From Streptomyces alboflavus (GTDB taxonomy: Bacteria; Actinomycetota; Actinomycetes; Streptomycetales; Streptomycetaceae): 64,000 nucleotides of DNA. Positions within the stretch are counted from its first letter, which is position 1; each line of letters opens with the position of its first letter. Of this stretch, positions 51,241-59,262 are shown piece after piece. The notes beneath the pieces were generated by a model. It had not been told where the DNA came from and ran no database searches. It saw only the letters and a list, made by a program, of their open reading frames with translations. Made by a program: the position numbers and the translations under genes. The stretch is from assembly GCF_000716675.1 (NCBI RefSeq), contig NZ_JNXT01000004.1, positions 211,180-275,179 on the forward strand. Direction: 5' to 3'.

Positions 51241-53721
51241 ATGCCCACCCCTTGGCCCCGCCGCGCCTTCCTCCTGACCACCGGCACCTCGGCGCTCTCA
51301 CTCGCCACACCCGCCGCCGCGCTCCCGGCAGGTGCCCGCGACACCGCGGCCTCGGGCACCGCGGCCTCGGGCCCGGCCACCGAGGCCACCGCCGACGCGT
51401 TCGCCGCTCTGCGTGCCAAGTGGCGCACCCTGATCCTGGGTGCGGGATTCAGCCCGACCGCCGAGCCTTTCAAGAGCCGCCTCGCCCAACTCGGCACGTC
51501 AGCGCGGCAGTTGAAGGACACCATGGCTCCGGCGGACGGCTCGCTGTGGCCCGACGCCTCGTACGCCGACCCCGAACCGGACACCGACCAGGAGTCGTTC
51601 GGCTACTCCGCGAACCTCGTGACCAGTTGCACGCGGCTCGCCACGATGGCCCAGGCGTACAGCCAGCAGGGCACCGGACTCACCGGGGACGCCGCGCTCA
51701 GGACGGCGGTCGTGACCGGCCTCGACCACCTCAACGGGCAGGTCTACAACGAGCGGCAGAAGCGCTTCGGCAACTGGTGGAGCTGGCAGATCGGCGCCCC
51801 GCAGGCACTCCTTGACACCTGCGTCCTGATGTACGACGCGCTGTCCGCCGACCGACTCGCCCGCTACTGCGCGGCTGTCGACCACTTCGTCCCGGACTCC
51901 GCCGTCGCGCAGTACACCGGCACCAGCACCGGAGCCAACCGCGTGGACCTGTGCCGGGTCCTCGCGCTGCGCGGCGTCGTCGGCGCGAACGAGGCGAAGG
52001 TCGCGCTGGCACGGGACGCCCTCTCGCCCGTCTTCCCGTACGTGACCAGCGGCGACGGCCTGTACACGGACGGCTCGTTCATCCAGCACACCACCGTGCC
52101 GTACACCGGCTCGTACGGGTCCGTGCTGCTCGGCGGGCTCGGCCTGCTGTTCGCGCTGCTCGACGGGTCGCCGTGGGAGGTGACGGACAGCGGCAGGCAG
52201 ATCGTCTTCGACGCCGTGGAGAAGGCGTGGGCGCCGTTCCTCTACAACGGCCTGGTCATGGACTGCGTCGCGGGCCGCGCCATCAGCCGCGGCATCGCCG
52301 CCTCCGACGCGAAGCAGGTGCAGGCCGACGACCACCTGCGCGGCCACCCGATCATGGCGTCCATCGCGCTGCTCGGCCAGGGCGCGTCGGCGGCCGAGAA
52401 CGCCCGCTGGCGGGGCCTGGTGAAGGGCTGGATGCGCCGCGACTACTACAGCCCGCCGCTCAGCGACCCCCAGTTGAGCCTCGCCCACCTGGCCCGGCTC
52501 AAGGCCGTCCAGGACGACACCACCGTCACGCCCGTGCCCGAGCCCACCGGGCACCGCCTGTTCACCAACATGGCGCGGGCCACACACCGCCGCCCCGGCT
52601 GGGCCGCGTCGATCAGCATGGCCGACGCCCGCATCACGTACTACGAGACCGGCAACGGCGAGAACCTGCGCGGCTGGCACACGGGCTCGGGCATGCTCGC
52701 CTGGTGGGGCGACGCTTACGCCAACGGCCAGTACAGCGACGCCTTCTGGCCCACCGTCGACCCCTACCGGCTGCCCGGCGTCACCGCGTCCCGCAAGGTC
52801 CTCGCGGACGGGGCGGGCGGCGACTGGGGCGCGGCGCGGCCGGACGTGAGCTGGGTCGGCGGCGCCACCGACGGCCAACGGGCTGTCCTCGGGCAGCACG
52901 TGAAGGGATTGCAGAGCACGCTGTCGGCCCGCAAGGCGTGGTTCTGCCTGGACGACGCGATCGTATGCCTGGGCGCGGGCATCACCTGCGCGGACGGCGC
53001 GGTCGTGGAGTCCACCGTGGAGAACCGCAACCTCGGCCCGACCGGAGGCGCCCCGTTCCAGGCCGACGGCGCCACCAAGCCCACCACCACGCCCTGGTCA
53101 CAGACGCTCACCGGCGCCCGATGGGCGCACATCGGCGGCCACGGCGGCTACGTCTTCCCCGGCGGCGCCACCGTCCGGGCCCGTCGCGAGCGGCGCACCG
53201 GCAAGTGGAGCGACATCAACAAGGGCGGCGCCACCACCCCGTTGACCCGCACCTACCTGACGCTGTACGTCGACCACGGCACCGACCCCACGGACGCGAC
53301 GTACGCGTACGTCCTGCTGCCCGGCGCGAGCGCGGCCCGCACGGCCGAGCGGGCCGCGGCCACCGGCTGGCTGCGGATCCTCGCCAACTCCGGGACCCGG
53401 CAGGGCGTCAGCGTGCCCTCGCTCGGCTTCACCGGCGTGACGTTCTGGTCGGGCGGCACGGCCGGGGCGCTCACCGCGAGCGCGGCCTGCGCGGTGCTGG
53501 TCGGCGAACGGCCGGACGGGACGGCGGTGGTGTGCGTCAGCGACCCGACCCGGGCGGCGCGTGCGGGCCTGACGGTCACCTGGGACCGGCCGGTCGCCGC
53601 GGTCACCGCGAAGCCCGCCACGGTCACGTCGGCCACGACGGGCGCGTCCCTGAAGCTCACGTTCGCCGACCTCGGCCCGGCGAAGGGCGCCACACAGAAG
53701 ATCACCGTGCGTCTCGGCTGA
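51241..53721 (+). CDS. Tat-secreted polysaccharide lyase family 8 (hyaluronate/chondroitin/xanthan lyase)
   Basis: 826 residues from ATG 51241 (GGAG 7 nt upstream). A twin-arginine signal (PRRAFLLTTGTSALSLATPAAALPAGA) directs folded export. The alpha/alpha toroid carries the PL8 active site: Asn in GNWWSWQIGAPQALLDT, and His and Tyr in TDGSFIQHTTVPYTGSYG. The beta-sandwich domains follow (TYYETGNGENLRGWHTGSGMLAWWGDAY, DDAIVCLGAGITCADG, ATYAYVLLPGASAART). Such enzymes split uronic-acid polymers by beta-elimination. Hyaluronan or chondroitin are likely from the overall pattern, but xanthan cannot be excluded. No uptake genes for the products adjoin. Confidence 0.92.
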   Translation: MPTPWPRRAFLLTTGTSALSLATPAAALPAGARDTAASGTAASGPATEATADAFAALRAKWRTLILGAGFSPTAEPFKSRLAQLGTSARQLKDTMAPADGSLWPDASYADPEPDTDQESFGYSANLVTSCTRLATMAQAYSQQGTGLTGDAALRTAVVTGLDHLNGQVYNERQKRFGNWWSWQIGAPQALLDTCVLMYDALSADRLARYCAAVDHFVPDSAVAQYTGTSTGANRVDLCRVLALRGVVGANEAKVALARDALSPVFPYVTSGDGLYTDGSFIQHTTVPYTGSYGSVLLGGLGLLFALLDGSPWEVTDSGRQIVFDAVEKAWAPFLYNGLVMDCVAGRAISRGIAASDAKQVQADDHLRGHPIMASIALLGQGASAAENARWRGLVKGWMRRDYYSPPLSDPQLSLAHLARLKAVQDDTTVTPVPEPTGHRLFTNMARATHRRPGWAASISMADARITYYETGNGENLRGWHTGSGMLAWWGDAYANGQYSDAFWPTVDPYRLPGVTASRKVLADGAGGDWGAARPDVSWVGGATDGQRAVLGQHVKGLQSTLSARKAWFCLDDAIVCLGAGITCADGAVVESTVENRNLGPTGGAPFQADGATKPTTTPWSQTLTGARWAHIGGHGGYVFPGGATVRARRERRTGKWSDINKGGATTPLTRTYLTLYVDHGTDPTDATYAYVLLPGASAARTAERAAATGWLRILANSGTRQGVSVPSLGFTGVTFWSGGTAGALTASAACAVLVGERPDGTAVVCVSDPTRAARAGLTVTWDRPVAAVTAKPATVTSATTGASLKLTFADLGPAKGATQKITVRLG

Positions 53722-53794
53722 GCCGTGCGGCTCGGGCGGACTCCGCGCTCCGCGTGAGCCCCGCGCCTCGCGCGACCGGCCCGCGCCGCCGCCG

Positions 53795-54400
53795 TCAGTC
53801 CTTGCGCAGTCCCGCGACGAGCAGCGCGACCAGGTGGCGGGCGTCGTAGCGGGAGTCGGTCTCGGCGCCGATGCAGAGGTTCCCGATGCCGCGCATGAGT
53901 GGGTACGCGGTGACGTCGGAGCGGATCTCGCCCGCGGCGACAGCGGCTTCGAGGAGCTGGGCGCACACCGGTACGAGGCGGTCGAGGAAGTAGGCGTGCA
54001 GCGCCTCGAAGCCCGCGTCGTCGGACTGCATCGCGGCGGCCAGGCCGTGCTTGGTGACCAGGAAGTCGACGAAGAGGCCGACCCACCGTTCGAGGGCGGC
54101 GTGCGGTGACACCTCCGCCGCGAGGAGGGCGGGGCCGGCCTCGGCGCAGGCGTCGACCTGGTGGCGGTAGACGGCGATGACGAGGTCGGCGCGGGTGGGG
54201 AAGTGGCGGTAGACCGTGCCGACGCCGACGCCCGCCTCGGCCGCGATGTCCCGTACCGGCGCCTCCACGCCCGAGGTCACGAAGACGGCCGCGGCCGCGT
54301 CGAGGAGGGTCTGCTGGTTGCGCCGGACGTCCTTGCGCCGGGACCCGGCGGCGCTGCCCGTGCCGGGAGTGCCGTCCGCACCAGGGGCACTGTCGTTCAC
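53795..54400 (-). CDS. TetR family transcriptional regulator
   Basis: 201 residues from the GTG at 54400. The HTH (RRNQQTLLDAAAAVFVTSGVEAPVRDIAAEAGVGVGTVYRHFPTRADLVIAVY) is canonical. The ligand domain has VSPHAALERWVGLFVDFLVTKHGLAAAM and ends LVALLVAGLRKD. It is divergent from an alpha/beta hydrolase gene, with a perfect palindrome between them at 54484, so it most likely represses itself and the hydrolase until a small lipophilic ligand is bound. Confidence 0.9.
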   Translation of the reverse strand: MNDSAPGADGTPGTGSAAGSRRKDVRRNQQTLLDAAAAVFVTSGVEAPVRDIAAEAGVGVGTVYRHFPTRADLVIAVYRHQVDACAEAGPALLAAEVSPHAALERWVGLFVDFLVTKHGLAAAMQSDDAGFEALHAYFLDRLVPVCAQLLEAAVAAGEIRSDVTAYPLMRGIGNLCIGAETDSRYDARHLVALLVAGLRKD

Positions 54401-54483
54401 CGCGACGTTCCTTTCCTGAGGGGGCGCTCCTGACCGCGCCACGAGCACCCCGGGCCAGGGGACCGGCGCCCGGGGGTTGTAAA

Positions 54484-54500
54484 ACGGAACCGCGTTCCGT
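54484..54500. promoter_or_regulatory. TetR operator: perfect ACGGAAC-CGC-GTTCCGT
   Basis: Seven-bp perfect arms flank CGC, midway between the TetR and hydrolase genes. A second, half-like ACGTTCCGT lies at 54516-54524. The sequence matches the general TetR pattern with a GTTCCGT half-site. Confidence 0.8.
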
Positions 54501-54668
54501 ATCGTCGGCGGAGCAACGTTCCGTTTTGCTCATGATGGCAGACCGGGGGCACCGCGACCAGCTCGTCCGTGCTGTCCGCCGCTCGCCCCCGCCCTGCCCG
54601 CGGCGCCCCGGCCGACCGCCGGACCCGCCGCGACCAGACATCGCAGCAGCCCCAGGGAAGGCACCTCC

Positions 54669-55610
54669 ATGTCCGAATCCGCCGTCACGCTCCCGCAGCA
54701 GTCCGCGGACGCGCCCGCCACGGTCGTCTCCGCGAAGCCCGTCGTCATGCCCGACCCGGGCCGCGGCACGGACCTCCACGTCCGCGTGTCCGCCCCCGCC
54801 ACCGGCACCGGCCTGCCCGTCGTCGTCTTCTCGCACGGCTTCGGCTGGTCGATGGACGGCTACGCCCCGCTGGCGGACCACTGGGCCGCGCAGGGCTTCG
54901 TGGTCGTCCAGCCCACCCACCTGGACTCCCGGACGCTCGGCATCCCCGCCGACGACCCGCGTACGCCCAAGATCTGGCGCATCCGCGTCCATGACCTCAC
55001 GCGCGTCCTCGACGACCTCGACGTCCTGGAGGCCGCCGTGCCCGGCCTGAGCGGGCGGGTCGACCGCGACCGCGTCGCCGTGGCCGGGCACTCCTGGGGA
55101 GCGCAGACCGCGAGCACGCTGCTCGGCGCGCGGGTCCTCGACGCCGACGGCGCCCCCGGCGAGGACCTGTCCGACCCCCGCGTCAAGGCGGGCGTCCTGT
55201 TCGCCCTGACCGGCCTGGGCGACGACCTCACCCCGTTCGCCGTCGAGCACCTCCCGTTCCTGCGGCCGTCCTTCGCCGCCATGACGACCCCGGCGCTCAT
55301 CGTCGCCGGGGACAGTGACCGGTCCCACCTGTCCACGCGCGGACCGGACTGGTTCACCGACCCCTACGTCCACAGCCCGGGCCCCAAGAGCCTGCTCACG
55401 CTGTTCGGCGCGGAGCACTCGCTCGGCGGCATCCCCGGCCACGAGGTCGCCGAGACGACGGACGAGTCCCCCGCGCGCGTCGCCCTGATCCAGCGGCTCA
55501 GCACGGCCTATCTGCGCAGTGCCCTCACCGCCGACGACACGGCCTGGAAGGCGGCGGCCACCGCCCTGGAGGAGGACCCTGAGCCGCTCGGGAGGCTGCG
55601 GAGCAAGTAG
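54669..55610 (+). CDS. Alpha/beta hydrolase (dienelactone hydrolase/PAF-acetylhydrolase-like)
   Basis: 313 residues, no signal peptide. VVVFSHGFGWSMDGYAPLADHWAAQGFVVV gives the oxyanion hole, VAVAGHSWGAQTASTLLG the nucleophile Ser, LIVAGDSDRSHL the likely acid and LLTLFGAEHSLGG the catalytic His. The layout resembles chlorophyllase/PAF-acetylhydrolase-like esterases. It is probably induced by its substrate through the divergent TetR regulator. The ester hydrolysed is unknown. Confidence 0.87.
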   Translation: MSESAVTLPQQSADAPATVVSAKPVVMPDPGRGTDLHVRVSAPATGTGLPVVVFSHGFGWSMDGYAPLADHWAAQGFVVVQPTHLDSRTLGIPADDPRTPKIWRIRVHDLTRVLDDLDVLEAAVPGLSGRVDRDRVAVAGHSWGAQTASTLLGARVLDADGAPGEDLSDPRVKAGVLFALTGLGDDLTPFAVEHLPFLRPSFAAMTTPALIVAGDSDRSHLSTRGPDWFTDPYVHSPGPKSLLTLFGAEHSLGGIPGHEVAETTDESPARVALIQRLSTAYLRSALTADDTAWKAAATALEEDPEPLGRLRSK

Positions 55611-55653
55611 CGCCGGGCCGCGCGGCACCGAGGCCCCGCCCGTGGGCCGGACG

Positions 55654-56553
55654 TCAGCGGCCGACCGGTGAGCCGAAGGCGTCGTCCCCGCCCGTGTCGC
55701 CGCCGCGCGGGCCCTCTCCCGCGTCGGCGCCGGGCGGGTGCGGCGGCGCGGGCTTGCGCCGCAGGGTGCCGGGCGCGGGGCGGGCGCCGCGGAACCGCAG
55801 CCGCCGGGCCGCGCTCGCGCCCCGGCCGCTCCCCCGTCCCCCGCCCGGGCGCTCCGCCGTCCGGGACTCGCGCCGCCGCCCGCGGCGCAGCGCGCCCGCC
55901 AGGCGTGACCTGGGCTGCCACTCCAGGCCGCTGGGCAGCCCCCAGCCGCGCTTGTACGCGGTGAGCCTGAGGACCAGTGCCACGGTCACGCCGAGCACGA
56001 TGCCGAGCGTGGGCTGCTCGGCATAACTGCACACGACCGTGATCGCGGCGGCGACCACCGCGACGGACGCGTACAGCGCGTTCCCGCCGAGCACCGCGGG
56101 CACGCGGCGCAGCATCATGTCGCGCAGCGCCCCGCCGCCGACGGCCGTGATGGTGCCGAGCAGCAGCGCGGGCAGCCAGCCGAGCCCCGCCGCGAGGGTC
56201 TTCTGCGCCCCGGCGACGGCCCAGAAGCCGATCACGGCCGCGTCGAGGGCGGTGAAGAGCCGGTCCCAGGCCTCCTGGCTGATGTGGATCAGGAAGGCGA
56301 TGAACGCCCCGGCGAGCGCGGTCGGCAGGTAGAAGACGTCGGTGAGCGCCACCGGCGTCCCGTGCTGGAGCAGGGTGTCGCGGATGAGGCCGCCGCCGAG
56401 CCCGGACACCACGCCGACCGCGACGAAGCCGAACAGGTCGAGCCGTTCGGTGCGGGCGATCGCGCCGCCCTGGAGGGCGGCGGCGAACACCCCGGCGAGG
56501 TCGAGGCCGCGCGTGGCCACGTCCACGCCGTGCGGCGTGAGGAGTTCGGCCAT
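55654..56553 (-). CDS. TRIC family cation channel (UPF0126) with Arg-rich tail
   Basis: 299 residues. Residues 1-205 hold seven membrane segments in two repeats, each with the TRIC signature: GLGGGLIRDTLLQHGTP and TAVGGGALRDMMLRRVPAVL. The prokaryotic TRIC proteins are trimeric K+-permeable channels. The C-terminal 90 residues are Arg/Gly/Pro-rich and disordered, longer than usual. It lies directly downstream of two kdpD kinase genes on the same strand (109 bp gap), so a potassium link is plausible. Confidence 0.85.
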   Translation of the reverse strand: MAELLTPHGVDVATRGLDLAGVFAAALQGGAIARTERLDLFGFVAVGVVSGLGGGLIRDTLLQHGTPVALTDVFYLPTALAGAFIAFLIHISQEAWDRLFTALDAAVIGFWAVAGAQKTLAAGLGWLPALLLGTITAVGGGALRDMMLRRVPAVLGGNALYASVAVVAAAITVVCSYAEQPTLGIVLGVTVALVLRLTAYKRGWGLPSGLEWQPRSRLAGALRRGRRRESRTAERPGGGRGSGRGASAARRLRFRGARPAPGTLRRKPAPPHPPGADAGEGPRGGDTGGDDAFGSPVGR

Positions 56554-56662
56554 CGCCGCCCGCCTCCCTGCTCCGTTCCGCGCCCGGTGCGTCCCGTACG
56601 TCTCCTACGTTTCGTACGTCACCCGGCGGCGGACGGCGACCGGAGGCGGCCTCGCGCCGGTC

Positions 56663-59218
56663 TCAGGACGTGGCGGCCGCGGGCAGGTCGGGGCTGACCT
56701 GCGGGCGCCCGGGCACCAGACGCAGCGCGAGGACCATGGTGAGCCCGCCGCCGGGGGTGTCCTCGGCGCTGAGGGTGCCGCCCATGGCCTCGGTGAAGCC
56801 GCGGGCGACGGCCAGGCCGAGGCCCACTCCGGCGCCGCGCGGGGAGTCGCCGTACCGCTGGAAGGGCTCGAAGATCCGCTCCTTGGCGTCGTCGGGCACG
56901 CCGGGGCCGCGGTCGGCCACGCGTAGCTGCACCTGGTCGGCCATGGTGCTCGCGGCGACCAGGACGCTCTCGCCCGCGGGGCTGTACTTCAGGGCGTTCT
57001 CTATGACGTTGGCGACGGCCCGCTCCAGGAGGCCCTTGTCGGCGGCGACCATGGGCAGGTCCTCGGGGATGTCGAGGGTCACGTGCTCGGCGGACGAGGC
57101 CATCCCTTCGAGGGCCAGCGGGACGACCTCGTCGAGGTCGATCTCGCGGACCATCGGCATGACGGTGTCGGTATGGAGCCGTGACATGTCCAGGAGGTTG
57201 CCGACGAGGTGGTCGAGGCGGTCGGCGCCCGCCTCGATGGCGGCGAGCAGTTCCGCCTGGTCCTCCTCGGACCACTCGATGTCGTCCGAGCGGAGGCTGG
57301 AGACGGACGCCTTGATGCCGGCGAGGGGGGTGCGCAGGTCGTGGCTGACGGCGGCGAGCAGGGCGGTGCGGATGCGGTTGCCCTCGGCGAGGGCGCGGGC
57401 CTCCTGCGCCTGGGACTGCAGGCGCTGGCGGTCCAGGACCACGGCGGCCTGCGCGGCGAAGGCGCCGAGGACGCGGCGGTCCTCGGCGGGCAGGACGCGG
57501 CCTGTGAGGGCGAGGGACATGTAGTCGCCGACGGGCATCTCGACGTCGGCGTCCTCGGGGCGGCCGACGTGCGGGCGGGGCCCGGCACTGGCCGTGCAGG
57601 TCCACAGGGCGATGTCGCTCTCGCGCTCCAGGAGCGCCACGGACTCCATGGCGAAGGTCTCGCGGACGGTCTCCAGGAGCGATTCGAGGCTGTTCTCGCC
57701 GCGCAGCACGCTGCCCGCCAGGTACGACAGGATCTCCGACTCGGCGCGCAGCCGGGCCGCCTGGTGGGTGCGGCGGGCCGCCAGGTCCACGACCGACGCC
57801 ACGGACACCGCGACCGCCACGAAGATCACGAGGGCGACGATGTTCTTCGGGTTGGAGATCAGGATGTGGTGGACGGGCGGCGTGAAGAAGTAGTTGAGCA
57901 GCAGGGAGCCGAACGCCGCCGACGCGAGCGCCGGCACCAGACCTCCGAGCAGCGCCGACGCCACGGTGAGCGTCAGGAACAGCAGCATGTCGTTGGCGAG
58001 GCCGAGGTCGGGCGCCACGCCGCGCAGCAGCAGGGCGAGCACGATCGGCCCGGCGATGCCGACCAGCCAGCTCCAGATGATCCGGTTGCGGCCGAGGCGG
58101 GCCGCGCGCGGTGTCGCCGACAGGCTGCGTCCCTTGCCCGCCTCGTTGTGGGTGACCAGGTGGACGTCGAGGTCGGGCCCGGACTCGCGGGCGACGGTGG
58201 CGCCGACCCCGGGTCCGAACAGGTACTGCCAGGACCTGCGGCGGGAGACGCCGAGGACGATCTGGGTGGCGTTGACGCCGCGCGCGAACTCCAGGAGTGC
58301 CGCGGTGATGTCCTCCCCTATGACCTGGTGGAAGGAGCCGCCCAGGTCCTCCACGAGGGTGCGCTGGATCGCGAGTTCCTTCGGCGAGGCCGCGGTGAGG
58401 CCGTCGCTGCGGGCGATGTAGACGGCGAGGACCTCGCCGCCCGCGCCCTTCTCGGCGAGCCGCGCGGCACGACGCAGCAGGAAGCGGCCCTCGGGTCCGC
58501 CGGTCAGGCCGACGACGATGCGCTCGCGGGCCTGCCAGGTGGAGCGGATGTTGTGCTCGCCGCGGTACTGCTGGAGGTATTCGTCGACCCGGTCGGCCAC
58601 CCAGAGGAGCGCCAGCTCGCGCAGGGCGGTGAGGTTTCCGGGGCGGAAGTAGTTGGACAGGGCCGCGTCGACCTTGTCGGCCTGGTAGATGTTGCCGTGC
58701 GCCATCCGGCGGCGCAGCGCCTGGGGCGACATGTCGACCAGCTCGATCTGGTCCGCCCGGCGCACCACCTCGTCGGGGATGCACTCGCGCTGCCGGACGC
58801 CGGTGATCGACTCGACGACGTCGCCGAGGGACTCCAGGTGCTGGATGTTGACGGTGGACACCACGTCGATGCCCGCGCCGAGCAGTTCTTCGACGTCCTG
58901 CCAGCGCTTGGTGTTGCGCGAGCCGGGGATGTTGGTGTGCGCCAGCTCGTCGACCAGGGCGACGGTCGGGGCGCGTTCGAGGACGGCGTCGACGTCCATC
59001 TCCGTGAACGTCGCTCCGCGGTACTCCAGATCCTTGCGCGGCAGCAGTTCGAGGCCGTGCAGCATCACCTCCGTGCGCGGACGGTTGTGGTGCTCCACGA
59101 AGGCCACTACGCAGTCGGTGCCCCGCTCGATACGCCGGTGCGCCTCGGACAGCATCGCGTACGTCTTGCCGACGCCCGGTGCCGCCCCCACGTAGATCCG
59201 AAGCTTGCCGCGTGCCAT
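56663..59218 (-). CDS. kdpD: KdpD-type sensor histidine kinase (first copy)
   Basis: 851 residues from the ATG at 59216-59218. The N-terminal KdpD domain opens MARGKLRIYVGAAPGVGKTYAML (Walker A 11-19) and has VALVDELAHTNIPGS. A UspA domain (VGLTGGPEGRFLLRRAARL) follows, then four membrane helices of the DUF4118 type, a GAF-like segment, HisKA with His626 in AVSHDLRTPLAGIKA, and HATPase_c (NVIENALKYSPAG, DRGPGVPDD, GVGLGLAVARG). It senses potassium or turgor and phosphorylates KdpE. No kdpE lies next to it in the window. The gene follows a second kdpD by 44 bp. Confidence 0.93.
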   Translation of the reverse strand: MARGKLRIYVGAAPGVGKTYAMLSEAHRRIERGTDCVVAFVEHHNRPRTEVMLHGLELLPRKDLEYRGATFTEMDVDAVLERAPTVALVDELAHTNIPGSRNTKRWQDVEELLGAGIDVVSTVNIQHLESLGDVVESITGVRQRECIPDEVVRRADQIELVDMSPQALRRRMAHGNIYQADKVDAALSNYFRPGNLTALRELALLWVADRVDEYLQQYRGEHNIRSTWQARERIVVGLTGGPEGRFLLRRAARLAEKGAGGEVLAVYIARSDGLTAASPKELAIQRTLVEDLGGSFHQVIGEDITAALLEFARGVNATQIVLGVSRRRSWQYLFGPGVGATVARESGPDLDVHLVTHNEAGKGRSLSATPRAARLGRNRIIWSWLVGIAGPIVLALLLRGVAPDLGLANDMLLFLTLTVASALLGGLVPALASAAFGSLLLNYFFTPPVHHILISNPKNIVALVIFVAVAVSVASVVDLAARRTHQAARLRAESEILSYLAGSVLRGENSLESLLETVRETFAMESVALLERESDIALWTCTASAGPRPHVGRPEDADVEMPVGDYMSLALTGRVLPAEDRRVLGAFAAQAAVVLDRQRLQSQAQEARALAEGNRIRTALLAAVSHDLRTPLAGIKASVSSLRSDDIEWSEEDQAELLAAIEAGADRLDHLVGNLLDMSRLHTDTVMPMVREIDLDEVVPLALEGMASSAEHVTLDIPEDLPMVAADKGLLERAVANVIENALKYSPAGESVLVAASTMADQVQLRVADRGPGVPDDAKERIFEPFQRYGDSPRGAGVGLGLAVARGFTEAMGGTLSAEDTPGGGLTMVLALRLVPGRPQVSPDLPAAATS

Positions 59219-59262
59219 GAAACTCGTCTCTGCGCTCGGGGCTGATTGGTATGTGCACCAAT

